Below are positions 27,646 to 35,951 of a stretch of 51,663 nt of DNA, piece by piece. Location: assembly GCA_913062525.1 (NCBI GenBank), contig CAJXWA010000006.1, forward strand, positions 1-51,663. Direction: 5' to 3'. The number at the start of each line of letters is the position of its first letter. The first letter of the stretch is position 1. The stretch comes from an uncultured Alphaproteobacteria bacterium. GTDB taxonomy: Bacteria; Pseudomonadota; Alphaproteobacteria; Sneathiellales; Sneathiellaceae. The notes beneath the pieces are model-generated. The model did no database searches and was not told the origin of the DNA. It saw only the letters and a program-made list of their open reading frames with translations. The position numbers and the translations under genes were made by a program.

Positions 27646-27750
27646 CAAAATCGGCCCTTAGTTCGAACAGCAATCTCGCCAACTCGAAAGTAGTTGTCTG
27701 CTCAATATACTGACTTTGCACCCCATCGCAAATACCAATTCATACACAAC

Positions 27751-28557
27751 CTAAAAGCGAAGTATTTCGACGCGTCTATTCTGCTTTTTAGAAACGGAAT
27801 AGTTTGCTTTGGTCGCATGTGGTCTTGGTCGGGTCTCACCCCAAATTTGAATTTTTAGTGATTTCGGTGAAAATCCCATTGAGAGTAATTTCATTTTTAC
27901 GGCTGTGGCTCTTTTGCGTGCAAGTTTGTAATTATATGCTTTTGTCCCCGTTGGATCGGTATGACCTTGAATTAACAAGACCCTACCGGGTTTTTGCCGC
28001 CAATCAGTTGCGATTTTTTCAAGATTTTTTTGCGCTTTTTGTGACAGTTTCGCGCTATCGAATGAAAACTGAATCTGGGATGTTGTTGGTGTATATCGTT
28101 GGGCCGCATTCTGACAGGCTGCAATATGGGATTGCTGCCAGTTTTCTTCTTTTTGTTCGACCCAACAGTCAAAACTTCCTTGGGCTTTCGCAGCTCGTAT
28201 TGGATGAGTTTGCCGTGCATCGGTGTTGAGCCAATGAACGAGATCAGCTCGGGAATTGCTCAATGGAATACTATCGGCTTTAGATATTCCCCAATTGTGG
28301 GGATCTTCGGGCAATGGGTTTTCACCCTTAGCTGCCGTCAGTCCCTTAATTGACATATATTTCTGGTCGGGCCAGTCATATTGGTCAATTTCAGATTTTG
28401 CAAAAATCTTATAATTTGTGGCAAGCTCAACTGAGAAGGGATCACCCTTGAGGTCGCTGTTCGCCAGTTCCTCATATTTCTCTGTATCGCACCCAGCTAA
28501 AGCCAACAGTGAAAAAATCACACTGGCTTTAGAGGTTAAGTGTTTAAAGTTTTGCAT
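27751..28557 (-). CDS. OmpA-family peptidoglycan-binding lipoprotein
   Basis: A 268-residue predicted lipoprotein. The signal peptide ends in LAGC (lipobox near residues 20-23). The C-terminal third (about 160-265) is an OmpA/MotB-type domain: FSFDSAKLS, LLIQGHTDPTGTKAYNYKLA with the diagnostic HTDPTG, then RKRATAVKMKL and QNRRVEI. The middle region (35-155) is not recognised. It probably anchors the outer membrane to peptidoglycan, like Pal, but lies outside a tol-pal cluster. AAGGAG is placed 7 bp before the ATG. Confidence 0.86.
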   Translation of the reverse strand: MQNFKHLTSKASVIFSLLALAGCDTEKYEELANSDLKGDPFSVELATNYKIFAKSEIDQYDWPDQKYMSIKGLTAAKGENPLPEDPHNWGISKADSIPLSNSRADLVHWLNTDARQTHPIRAAKAQGSFDCWVEQKEENWQQSHIAACQNAAQRYTPTTSQIQFSFDSAKLSQKAQKNLEKIATDWRQKPGRVLLIQGHTDPTGTKAYNYKLARKRATAVKMKLLSMGFSPKSLKIQIWGETRPRPHATKANYSVSKKQNRRVEILRF

Positions 28558-28695
28558 AGATCGCTCCTTTTTCTGGAAAGATCATGCAAAAGTATCGTGG
28601 CATCAAATTGCCGGTATAAGGAATATTCTACGGTTTATTTATGGCTTTTACTTGCCATAGTAACCATTGAGATTGACATTCTTCTTAAAGAAATA

Positions 28696-28729
28696 GGTAA
28701 AAGAAGGCGAAGTTCGCGTTTCTTTTACC
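28696..28729 (-). terminator. Terminator of metZ
   Basis: GGTAAAAGAA and TTCTTTTACC enclose GCGAA/TTCGC, giving a long imperfect hairpin 8 bp beyond the metZ stop. On the minus strand it is followed by TATTTCTTT, a weak T-rich tail. The rest of the 28558-28737 gap has only the promoter region of the OmpA-type gene. Confidence 0.65.
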
Positions 28730-28737
28730 GTTATTTT

Positions 28738-29937
28738 CTAGCTCAAGGCAGACCCAAGATCGTCTATAATATCATCGACATTTTCAAGTCCAACAGAGAG
28801 ACGCACAAGTCCATCAGTGATGCCAAGTTCTGCTTTGAGGGCATCGTTGACACTTGAGTGGGTTGTTGTTGTCGGATGGGTGATCAAGCTTTTTGAATCA
28901 CCTAGATTGTTACTGATATCGATAACGTTAAGTCGGTTTAGGAACTTAAAGGTATTCTCTTGGCCACCTTCGATCTCGAAACTAATCAGTGTGCTGCCGC
29001 GCTTCATTTGCTGCTGTGCAAGGGTAGCTTGCGGATGATCGTCTCGTCCGGGATATATGACTTTTTTAATGGAGCCGGCGTCTGAAAGGAAGTCTGCGAT
29101 TTTTTCGGCATTGTCAGTTTGTTTTTCAACGCGAAGTTCTAATGTTTCCAATCCCTTTAGAAGGTTCCATGCATTGAACGGGCTCAGGGCTGGTCCTGTA
29201 TGTTTGATATAGGGGAACAATGTATCTTCAATAAATTCTTCACTGCCAAGGACAATACCGCCAAGGCAGCGACCCTGCCCGTCGATATGCTTCGTTGCCG
29301 AATAGACAACAACATCAGCGCCAAGTGTTAAGGGTTTTTGAAAAATGGGTGTTGCAAAAACATTATCGACAATAACAATGGCACCAGCTTTATGAGCCAT
29401 ATCTGAGACTGCTGCGATATCTACAATTTCAAGTGTAGGGTTTGACGGTGTTTCAAGAAACACTGCCGCTGTTTTTTGTGATAGTGCAGCCTTCCACTGA
29501 TTAAGATCCACACCATCAACCAATGTAATGTTGACGCCAAAACGCGGCAATACTTCTTCGATGATATATAAGCAGGATCCGAATAACGCTTTTGGGGCGA
29601 CCACATGGTCGCCAGCTTTTACATGGCTCATCAACGCGGCATTTACGGCAGCCATTCCACTTGCAGTGCCGCGGGCGCTTTGGGCGCCTTCAAGCAGACG
29701 CATACGCTCTTCAAAAACGCTGAGCGTCGGATTGGCGTAACGGGAATAGATATATCCCTCGTTTTCGCCTTTAAACCGTCCGGCGGCTTCTTCTGCGGAA
29801 TCATATACGAAACCCGAATTCATGAAAATGGCTTCGGATGTTTCTTTGAATTGGGTGCGTTCAGTTCCGCCGCGCACAAGATTAGTCGCAGTCTTAAGGG
29901 GTTTGTTCCCTGGTTTGTCTTTCGATGAGTTTGTCAT
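28738..29937 (-). CDS. metZ: O-succinylhomoserine sulfhydrylase
   Basis: PLP enzyme (399 aa) of the Cys/Met metabolism family that makes homocysteine directly from O-succinylhomoserine and sulfide. Visible: the substrate loop SGFVYDSAEEAAGRFKGE, YSRYANPT, the PLP-lysine motif SATKHIDGQGRCLGG, and SVGLENVDDIIDDL near the end. Assignment to MetZ rather than MetB/MetC rests on this N-terminal block and on the SAM-II riboswitch upstream, the usual partner of metZ in alphaproteobacteria. The ATG at 29937 has GAGGT six bases upstream; the frame is open further up through the riboswitch, but that part is RNA, not protein. SAM should repress it. Confidence 0.94.
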   Translation of the reverse strand: MTNSSKDKPGNKPLKTATNLVRGGTERTQFKETSEAIFMNSGFVYDSAEEAAGRFKGENEGYIYSRYANPTLSVFEERMRLLEGAQSARGTASGMAAVNAALMSHVKAGDHVVAPKALFGSCLYIIEEVLPRFGVNITLVDGVDLNQWKAALSQKTAAVFLETPSNPTLEIVDIAAVSDMAHKAGAIVIVDNVFATPIFQKPLTLGADVVVYSATKHIDGQGRCLGGIVLGSEEFIEDTLFPYIKHTGPALSPFNAWNLLKGLETLELRVEKQTDNAEKIADFLSDAGSIKKVIYPGRDDHPQATLAQQQMKRGSTLISFEIEGGQENTFKFLNRLNVIDISNNLGDSKSLITHPTTTTHSSVNDALKAELGITDGLVRLSVGLENVDDIIDDLGSALS

Positions 29938-29986
29938 TGTTACCTCGAGGCATATTAACCCCGACCACCAGTCAGGGCTCACTCGA

Positions 29987-30048
29987 CCCCGACCTTTTAG
30001 CGTTTCTTTATCGTGGCCGCAAGCCGGTCGGCACAAATCACCACGTAG
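29987..30048 (-). ncRNA. SAM-II riboswitch (metZ leader)
   Basis: On the minus strand the aptamer reads CTACGTGGTGATTTG, GCCGACC, GGCTTGCGGCCACG, ATAAAGAAACGCTAAAA, GGTCGGGG. Stem P1 is CGTGG (30041-30045) with CCACG (30012-30016); the pseudoknot is CCGACC (30026-30031) with GGTCGG (29989-29994). The conserved GTGATTT, GATAAA and GCTAAAA blocks match the SAM-II (SAM-alpha) consensus. A second hairpin, CCTGAC/GTCGGG, lies between aptamer and start codon and may belong to the expression platform. S-adenosylmethionine binding should lower metZ translation. Confidence 0.95.
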
Positions 30049-30052
30049 CGCC

Positions 30053-30080
30053 AATATAGGGAACGGGTTTTGACTGTCAA
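30053..30080 (-). promoter_or_regulatory. metZ promoter
   Basis: Minus-strand TTGACA (30075-30080), 16-bp spacer, TATATT (30053-30058). The predicted start, about 30046, falls at the 5' end of the SAM-II aptamer, which supports both calls. Confidence 0.85.
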
Positions 30081-30104
30081 GAGGCGGGCCTGCAGAAGGG
30101 CTCG

Positions 30105-30275
30105 TTAAAAAGTGTAGAAAAGCAGTGCTTGAAGGACAAGATAGACAGCAATTCCGATTAAACACATATTCAAAGTGTGATCAGCGACCTTCCCAAGTTC
30201 TTTGAGTTTTTTTGCGAAAAACAAACGGCCAATGAACAGGGCGACAAACAAGAGAAGCATTAATTTTAAAAGCAC
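30105..30275 (-). CDS. Small two-helix membrane protein (56 aa)
   Basis: A short gene not matching any family I know. From GTG 30275 the product is 56 residues; an ATG at 30260 would give 51. It has two hydrophobic segments, MLLKLMLLLFVALFIG and CLIGIAVYLVLQALLFYTF, around a basic loop FFAKKLKELGKVADH, so it is probably a hairpin in the inner membrane. The GTG lies 12 bp after the stop of the diguanylate cyclase on the same strand and has an AGAG stretch 8 bp upstream, so cotranscription is likely. The metZ promoter sits 25 bp beyond its stop. The lack of an ordinary SD for the ATG favours GTG. Confidence 0.6.
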   Translation of the reverse strand: MLLKLMLLLFVALFIGRLFFAKKLKELGKVADHTLNMCLIGIAVYLVLQALLFYTF

Positions 30276-30287
30276 AGATCAGATCTC

Positions 30288-31472
30288 TTAGTTTGACGCA
30301 ATTTGAGAGGCTTCAGGTTCCGCCGTAAAGACGCTGAAATCATTCTTGCCATTTGTTTTAGCAATATACATATGCGCATCTGCCAATTCGACGAGGTCTT
30401 CCCAACATTCAGCCTTTGCAGTTTGAAGGTCTGCAATGCCGATACTGGCGGTGAGCGGTGTATTATCAGGTCGATTTCCAAGACCGTTTGCCCGCAACCT
30501 TCGAACAGCTCTTGCAGCGCCTTCCGCATCCGTATGCGGCAATATCATCAGAAACTCTTCACCGCCCCAACGGACAAGGATGTCTGAATCTCTTAAATTA
30601 CGGCGAATAAGGTCGGCGGCACGACTTAAAGCGCGATCACCGGCTTCATGGCCGTATTTATCATTTATAAATTTGAAGTCGTCGATATCTAGAAACGCTA
30701 AAGTAAGGTCGGAGTTTTGCCGGCTGGCAATACGAAACTGGACTTCCAATATTTCTTCGCCGCTATTTCGGCTAAAGCAATTGGTGAGGCTGTCAATGGA
30801 CGCCTGTTCTACTAAGGATACCATATAGCTGAGTTGGCTGATGGCTGAGAATGAACAAAGGGCGCAAGCACTGACAAGTGAGATCAAAATACCGAGGCCC
30901 GGTTGCGGGTTAAGCTGGTCGGTGGCGAGGGTGACAATGAGCAGCTCGGCCACAAGAAATAGAACAACAGCCAAAAACGTTTCTTTGATAGAGAGCGGAA
31001 AGATGGAAATACAGGCTGCAATTAAAAACGGGAAAATGGCGTACCCGGCGGTTGGGAAATCGCCAATTGACTGAAAATACTCAGGTAACACCAGTGGCTG
31101 AAACAAGGCTTGAAAAACAAGATTAGCCGAGAAAAATATGAACATTGCGCGGTATGCACTTTGTATGCTGTCTGCTTTTCGAATACCGAATATTAACAAA
31201 AGAAGCATGAAGGCCGATATACACCTGAAAATCACTAATGATTTAAAGGTCGCACCATCGAAATACATTGTGTCTAGAAGAATGCCGGTGACGAAAAAAA
31301 TTGCAGCAATCAGGGACAATAATCTAATGCGAGACAGGATAACAATCGCGCGTTTTCGCGTGAGTAAAGGAGAATGGTTTTCAGCCGTAAAGAGGTTGCT
31401 TATGCGCTCATTGGTCAGTTTTTCGCTGTTAACCCCGGTCATCGTTGTCATTAGGGCACGAAATACGGACAC
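30288..31472 (-). CDS. Membrane-bound diguanylate cyclase (GGDEF)
   Basis: A 394-residue c-di-GMP synthase. The N-terminal half (about 45-215) has six hydrophobic segments with no recognised sensor domain; the C-terminal GGDEF domain spans about residues 225-385. The catalytic signature is RWGGEEF (Gly-Gly-Glu-Glu-Phe near residue 302-306), and an inhibitory RxxD site (RDSD) lies exactly five residues upstream, so product inhibition by c-di-GMP is expected. The start codon is GTG at 31472 with AAGGAG six bases upstream. It is followed by the small membrane gene at 30105-30275. Confidence 0.93.
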   Translation of the reverse strand: MSVFRALMTTMTGVNSEKLTNERISNLFTAENHSPLLTRKRAIVILSRIRLLSLIAAIFFVTGILLDTMYFDGATFKSLVIFRCISAFMLLLLIFGIRKADSIQSAYRAMFIFFSANLVFQALFQPLVLPEYFQSIGDFPTAGYAIFPFLIAACISIFPLSIKETFLAVVLFLVAELLIVTLATDQLNPQPGLGILISLVSACALCSFSAISQLSYMVSLVEQASIDSLTNCFSRNSGEEILEVQFRIASRQNSDLTLAFLDIDDFKFINDKYGHEAGDRALSRAADLIRRNLRDSDILVRWGGEEFLMILPHTDAEGAARAVRRLRANGLGNRPDNTPLTASIGIADLQTAKAECWEDLVELADAHMYIAKTNGKNDFSVFTAEPEASQIASN

Positions 31473-31511
31473 ACTAGCTCCTTAGCGGCATCTCTGCCGA
31501 TTATTACGGAT

Positions 31512-31579
31512 GGTTACATTATTTCTTTCTTGTAACAAATTTTTAACCATACGGGTAACAAATATTGCATGTTACCCGT
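31512..31579. promoter_or_regulatory. Four GTTAC/GTAAC half-sites upstream of diguanylate cyclase
   Basis: Two inverted pairs: GGTTACA (31512-31518) with TGTAAC (31531-31536), and the perfect 10-bp repeat ACGGGTAACA (31551-31560) with TGTTACCCGT (31570-31579). They occupy the space between the enoyl-CoA hydratase stop and the cyclase start. No T-run follows the strong repeat, so an operator array is at least as likely as a terminator. Confidence 0.45.
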
Positions 31580-31620
31580 CAATTGGTTGTTTTAATCGGG
31601 AGAATTTCGCGAAATATGCC

Positions 31621-32391
31621 CTATCGAGGGCGATTTACGAAAGCACTCAGCATTTTTGTAGGTTCATCCGTTTCAAAGGATTTTGCGAATGCATCGATGC
31701 CAAGTTGTACAGACGTTGTCATTTTCTGTTCTTCCCACGCATTACAAAGCTCTTTTTGTATGCTGAGAGCCTTCGGTCCGGCTTTTAGAATTTCCTGAGT
31801 GACAAGTTCAGTGGCCTCGTCCAATTTACCGGGAGCTGCAAGTCGCTGTACGAAGTTAGCTTGATGAGCCTCTTTGCCAGAAAGGGTTCTACCGGTCATC
31901 ACCAAATCACGGGCAAGCCCCACGCCAATGATCTGTGGTAGAACGGCAGCTTCAATAACTGAGGGAAGGCCTATATGAACTTCAGGCATTGCAAATTGGG
32001 CCGTCTCTTCGGCCACAATGATATCGCAGATAGCCGCAATTTCCATGCCGGCGCCGAGGCATAAGCCGTTTATACGGGCGATAACGGGCACATGCAATGT
32101 TCGAATAGCAACAACAACAGTGTGCAAGTTGGTGATGAATTGGCGGGCGGTGTCTGGATTGAGCTTGGCCATTTCATTAATGTTGGCGCCGCCAATAAAG
32201 GAAGTCTGACCTGCGCCAGTTAAAATAACAACGCGAAGGGTTTTGTCGTTTTTCAAGTCTTCGAAGATAGCGCGAAGCTCTTCAACGGCTTCAGAGCCTA
32301 GTGTATTAAGTTTCCGCTCGTTGGTGATTGTTACCCGGCATACGCTGCCGTTTTCGGTGTCTAATCTGGTGGTCGTCACATAATTGCCCAT
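31621..32391 (-). CDS. Enoyl-CoA hydratase/isomerase family protein
   Basis: A 256-residue crotonase-fold protein. The oxyanion-hole segments are GAGQTSFIGGANINEM (about 60-75) and RINGLCLGAGMEIAAICD (about 105-122), the latter with the family Gly pair; the second catalytic Glu region is MPEVHIGLPS. The hydratase, isomerase or hydrolase activity within the family cannot be fixed from these motifs. AGGAGAG precedes the ATG at 32391. It diverges from the NifU-type gene at 32497. Confidence 0.9.
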   Translation of the reverse strand: MGNYVTTTRLDTENGSVCRVTITNERKLNTLGSEAVEELRAIFEDLKNDKTLRVVILTGAGQTSFIGGANINEMAKLNPDTARQFITNLHTVVVAIRTLHVPVIARINGLCLGAGMEIAAICDIIVAEETAQFAMPEVHIGLPSVIEAAVLPQIIGVGLARDLVMTGRTLSGKEAHQANFVQRLAAPGKLDEATELVTQEILKAGPKALSIQKELCNAWEEQKMTTSVQLGIDAFAKSFETDEPTKMLSAFVNRPR

Positions 32392-32496
32392 TTATCTCTC
32401 CTTTTTATTATTTTGGCGTTATATATGTTAGATAAGTATAGCGGCCTTATGGTGAGGCGAGAGACTAACCTAAGCGTAAGAAGTTGAGAAGAGAAC

Positions 32497-33306
32497 ATGT
32501 TTATCCAAACCCAACCAGGTGATCAGGAAACTGTTATGGATTTTTATCCGGGCTGTGCCGTTTATGAAGCCGGTTCGCTGAATGTTTCTTCTGATGATGC
32601 GCCCGAAACGTCTGCGCTCGCAGCACGACTTTATGAAGTCAGTGGTGTTTTAAATGTAACTCTGAATACAGATAATATCTCTATTGAACGCGAAAAAACG
32701 GCTGTTTGGGACACTCTTCGCACAGAGGTATTCTCAGCCATCATGGCGCACTTTCAATCTGGAGATCTTACCGTGAACGCAGAAAAATCCGGAGAGTTTG
32801 ACACAGAAATCATCGCGCAGGTGCAGGACTTACTAACCACGAGGATTATTCCAGCGGTTACGCAATCTGGCGGAGATGTCTCCTATCATAGTTTCAAAGA
32901 CGGAAACCTGTATTTGAAAATGCAAGGATCTGCTTTTGGGATGCTAACCGGCATTACCAATATGCTAAAGCATTACGTTCCTGAAATTAAAGTTGTTCTC
33001 GATCACAGAGAAGCATTAGATCGTCCCGGTTTGACATCATCTGATGGTCAGGCCGTTAGGGCAATGCTGCAAACGAGCATCAACCCATCCATTGCAGCGC
33101 ATGGGGGGCACATCACGTTGGTCGACGTTCAGGATGATAAAGTCTATGTGCGCCTCGAAGGCGGTTGCCAAGGCTGCGGTATGGCGGATGTCACTTTGAA
33201 ACAAGGCGTTGCAAAAGAAATTATGCAAAAACTTCCCAACATTACAGAAGTGTTGGACGTAACAGATCACGCGGGCGGCGCAAACCCGTATTACCAACCA
33301 AGCTAA
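32497..33306 (+). CDS. NifU-family Fe-S carrier with extra degenerate NifU domain
   Basis: A 269-residue protein, about 80 longer than the usual 185-190 of alphaproteobacterial Nfu. Domain 1 (residues 1 to about 88) is the Nfu_N domain, starting MFIQTQPGDQETVMDFYPG. Domain 3 (about 186-257) is a regular NifU C-terminal domain with the cluster-binding CxxC at 224/227 (EGGCQGCGM). Domain 2 (about 104-169) resembles domain 3: IIPAVTQSGGDVSY aligns with INPSIAAHGGHITL, then KMQGSAFGMLTG with the CxxC block, and VPEIKVVLDH with LPNITEVLDV, but both cysteines are missing. It should bind and pass on [4Fe-4S] clusters through domain 3. Confidence 0.88.
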   Translation: MFIQTQPGDQETVMDFYPGCAVYEAGSLNVSSDDAPETSALAARLYEVSGVLNVTLNTDNISIEREKTAVWDTLRTEVFSAIMAHFQSGDLTVNAEKSGEFDTEIIAQVQDLLTTRIIPAVTQSGGDVSYHSFKDGNLYLKMQGSAFGMLTGITNMLKHYVPEIKVVLDHREALDRPGLTSSDGQAVRAMLQTSINPSIAAHGGHITLVDVQDDKVYVRLEGGCQGCGMADVTLKQGVAKEIMQKLPNITEVLDVTDHAGGANPYYQPS

Positions 33307-33325
33307 GAAACGCTTTAATTTAAGG

Positions 33326-35164
33326 TTATGTTAGGCGGAAAATTTTAACTTTTCCGTCTCGCCCCTTTACGCCGTGTTCACCGACATTTTCAAAGGCTGT
33401 TATGTCGTTTACTTCAGATCTAACGGCGTCCGAAATAAGCACCAACACCGCATCTGGATAATCTTTGGCGAGAGATTTTCCCAACTGTTCGATGCGCTGG
33501 GCGATGTTGACGGTATCGCCAACAACGGTGTAATTTAAACGCCCGGAAGAGCCAATATTCCCCACAACTAGCCGTCCAGTATGAATGCCTATTCTGACGT
33601 GGATTGGTTGTTCACCGTTTGCGAGCCGCAGTTTGTTGTCGGCCTCAATAGCTTTTTTTATGGCGAATGCAGTCCTGCATGCCCGCGCAGCATGATCCGT
33701 TTGATAATCAGGTGCACCCCAGAATGCCATAACGGCATCCCCGATAAATTTATCGACAGTACCGCCTTCGGCTTCAATGCATTTTGTCAAAAGCTCAAAA
33801 TGGTGATTGAGCATGTCAGCAACTTGCTCAGATGTCATTTTTTCGGCGAGCGGTGTAAAACCCACAATATCTGTGAACATAACGGAGACACTGCGGGTTT
33901 CGGATTGAGTGGCGCCGGATTGCATCAACTTACGGACCAAAGATTTTGGAACGTAGTTTTCAAACCAATTCAGACCGCGCAGCATGGTATTATAGGCATC
34001 GCTTGCCTCGTTTAATTCCTTCAGGCGGCTTGGCGGGAGTTGTGAGACATTATCAAATTCAAGGCTGGATATTTCTTGCGAGGCCATAGCCAATGCTTTT
34101 ATGGGGCGGGCAATTTTCCGTCCGATGAAATAGGCGATTAAGATGCTAATAACTAAAATGGCAAGGCCGACGACTCCGGCCCAAACTAATCTAAAAAATT
34201 GTTTCGCCGCATCCTCATAAGGGAGACGGTATCCTACAATCAACGGTTTGTCGGTGTAGCCTTCAAGGCTGGAATAAATAAACTGGTGATAATCTCCATC
34301 AATATTGGTGAAATGTCCTTCAAAATTGGTGCCGCCTTTAATAAGCCTGAACGCTTGGCGAGGGGCTGTCCAGATTGTTGACAGAACAGGGTCTTCAATT
34401 TCCGATAACTTCGGTGCTACACCTTCGTATGTCACGACAGAACTATTAACGTGGAAGCCTTCTTGACTGAGTACATGATCCTTGCCGTATAGTATGAAGC
34501 GGCCTTCGTCTTTCCCAAGGCCTTTCGTTTTTACAGCGTCACTGACAACAGAAACGGGTACCGCAACGATGACAAGACCGATAAATTCACCTTTTTTTAT
34601 GACAGGTTGCTGATAACTCATCAAAGTCGCGTCAGCCTCAGGCGAGTATATAAGCGCTCCCCATGAACCAACGGGGTTTTCGCGCATCTTGTTTATTAGA
34701 TCGAGACTAACAAAGTCCTTATCTTGATGGGTTTCAACTATTTTTCGGCTTTTCCTGTCTGCCAATTTCAGACTTAAATCAGGTGTCATAAAGCCGACGC
34801 CAATAATGTACCGGGAGCCGGCTAAGCTAGCGACTAACCCGTCGTCCATGCTGTCAGGGTCATTGATGTCAATTTTGCCTTCATAGATGAGATCAGCAAT
34901 GAAGCGGGCCCGGTTCTCCATGGGATCAAGGACGCTTGTCAGATTGCGGTGAACTGCTGACATTTGAAATGTGGCTTTATCCAGTAAAAGTTCACGGGTG
35001 TTGGTTAGGCCTGAATAGAGGCTAATACCGAGAACCGCGAGGACAGCGACGAAAACGAGAGATCCAAAACTGATGGCGAGAACACTGCTAATAGAGAAGA
35101 GTCTGCGTTTTTTAGTCTTGTTGGTAATTATGGGTCTTCTCCCGCTGGTATTTTTGCTGCTCAA
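33326..35164 (-). CDS. Class III adenylate/guanylate cyclase with periplasmic sensor
   Basis: A 612-residue receptor cyclase. A basic N-terminus leads to TM1 (about 25-50), a periplasmic sensor region of about 280 residues (CACHE-like by layout, not confirmed), TM2 (about 328-350), a HAMP-type linker (GRKIARPIKALAMASQEISS) and a C-terminal catalytic domain (about 425-600). Metal-binding Asp residues are in MFTDIVGFT and FIGDAVMAFWG; the Lys before FIGDA and the TVVGDTVNIAQRIEQ block favour ATP, so cAMP is the likely product. The first possible codon after an in-frame stop is TTG at 35164, with no clear SD. It converges with the NifU-type gene (19 bp). Confidence 0.9.
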   Translation of the reverse strand: MSSKNTSGRRPIITNKTKKRRLFSISSVLAISFGSLVFVAVLAVLGISLYSGLTNTRELLLDKATFQMSAVHRNLTSVLDPMENRARFIADLIYEGKIDINDPDSMDDGLVASLAGSRYIIGVGFMTPDLSLKLADRKSRKIVETHQDKDFVSLDLINKMRENPVGSWGALIYSPEADATLMSYQQPVIKKGEFIGLVIVAVPVSVVSDAVKTKGLGKDEGRFILYGKDHVLSQEGFHVNSSVVTYEGVAPKLSEIEDPVLSTIWTAPRQAFRLIKGGTNFEGHFTNIDGDYHQFIYSSLEGYTDKPLIVGYRLPYEDAAKQFFRLVWAGVVGLAILVISILIAYFIGRKIARPIKALAMASQEISSLEFDNVSQLPPSRLKELNEASDAYNTMLRGLNWFENYVPKSLVRKLMQSGATQSETRSVSVMFTDIVGFTPLAEKMTSEQVADMLNHHFELLTKCIEAEGGTVDKFIGDAVMAFWGAPDYQTDHAARACRTAFAIKKAIEADNKLRLANGEQPIHVRIGIHTGRLVVGNIGSSGRLNYTVVGDTVNIAQRIEQLGKSLAKDYPDAVLVLISDAVRSEVNDITAFENVGEHGVKGRDGKVKIFRLT

Positions 35165-35285
35165 TTTACAGCATCACATGTAGTCTGCCAATGGGCGGCG
35201 ACAAAATGTGTGCGCTGGATCATATTATTATCCGAAGATGTGCAGGGTTAGACAAGGCTTTAGTTTTCAAGTATTGAATTAATCT

Positions 35286-35864
35286 ATGAACACATTGGTA
35301 ATATTTGAAATTATTTTGGTAGCGAGCGCATTGGTTTCGCTTGTCCTTATTCGCCGCACTTATTTTCCCATGAATTTATTCTGGGCAGTTGGTGTTTTGT
35401 CTATTGGAATAGCCGCTGGGCTTGGTGCCTTTGTCTATGGCGGATTTGGCGAACTGAAAGTCTATCATTCGCTGGCTTCGGGTTTTGCCGGATCGGTAGG
35501 TGTTGTCAGCTTTACCATTGCTGCTGTTGGCGGGGTTTTAGCTCGCCAATTTCATCAGGCTGGATGGTGGATTGTTTTGTTGGCAATCGCCGCGTTGTCT
35601 TCGGTCTTGTTACTAGACATTTGGCGTCTAGGCGAAAATGCGCAATATGGTGTGGTTGGTGTGCTGGCTCTTTCAGCGCTTTACCGGTTGTTCGTGAACG
35701 TTCGTACGGGTGTTTTCCTAGTTTTGGGTGTGACCGCTCTAGTTGTTGCGGGTTTGGCGAATAAGTGGATCGCCTCTCAGTTTGGGGTTGAACCATTGAA
35801 TATCTATCACGGATTTTTAAGTGCCTCTTTAATATGTTTTGGCGTGTTCGCTTCTAAAGAATAA
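35286..35864 (+). CDS. Polytopic membrane protein of unknown function
   Basis: A 192-residue protein with six to seven hydrophobic segments (about 3-22, 30-50, 65-87, 93-111, 119-133, 138-155, 168-186) and few charged residues outside short loops such as RRTYFP, GFGELKVYHS and FGVEPLNIYHG. I do not recognise the family. It has no SD of note and stands alone, divergent from the cyclase and 144 bp before the DUF4170 gene. The aromatic-His motifs (VYHS, IYHG) occur at the same place in each half and hint at an internal repeat. Confidence 0.7.
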   Translation: MNTLVIFEIILVASALVSLVLIRRTYFPMNLFWAVGVLSIGIAAGLGAFVYGGFGELKVYHSLASGFAGSVGVVSFTIAAVGGVLARQFHQAGWWIVLLAIAALSSVLLLDIWRLGENAQYGVVGVLALSALYRLFVNVRTGVFLVLGVTALVVAGLANKWIASQFGVEPLNIYHGFLSASLICFGVFASKE

Positions 35865-35951
35865 CCATACTTGTTAAACATCTTGCATTCCTACTCCGTA
35901 AGTCATAATAACCTTAGAAAAAATCCCTAATAATAATTTAAGTATTTTATG

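Noticed and set aside
29938-30165. 76-residue N-terminal extension of metZ
   Set aside because: The extension covers the SAM-II riboswitch and promoter; family N-termini begin at the ATG at 29937, which has its own SD.
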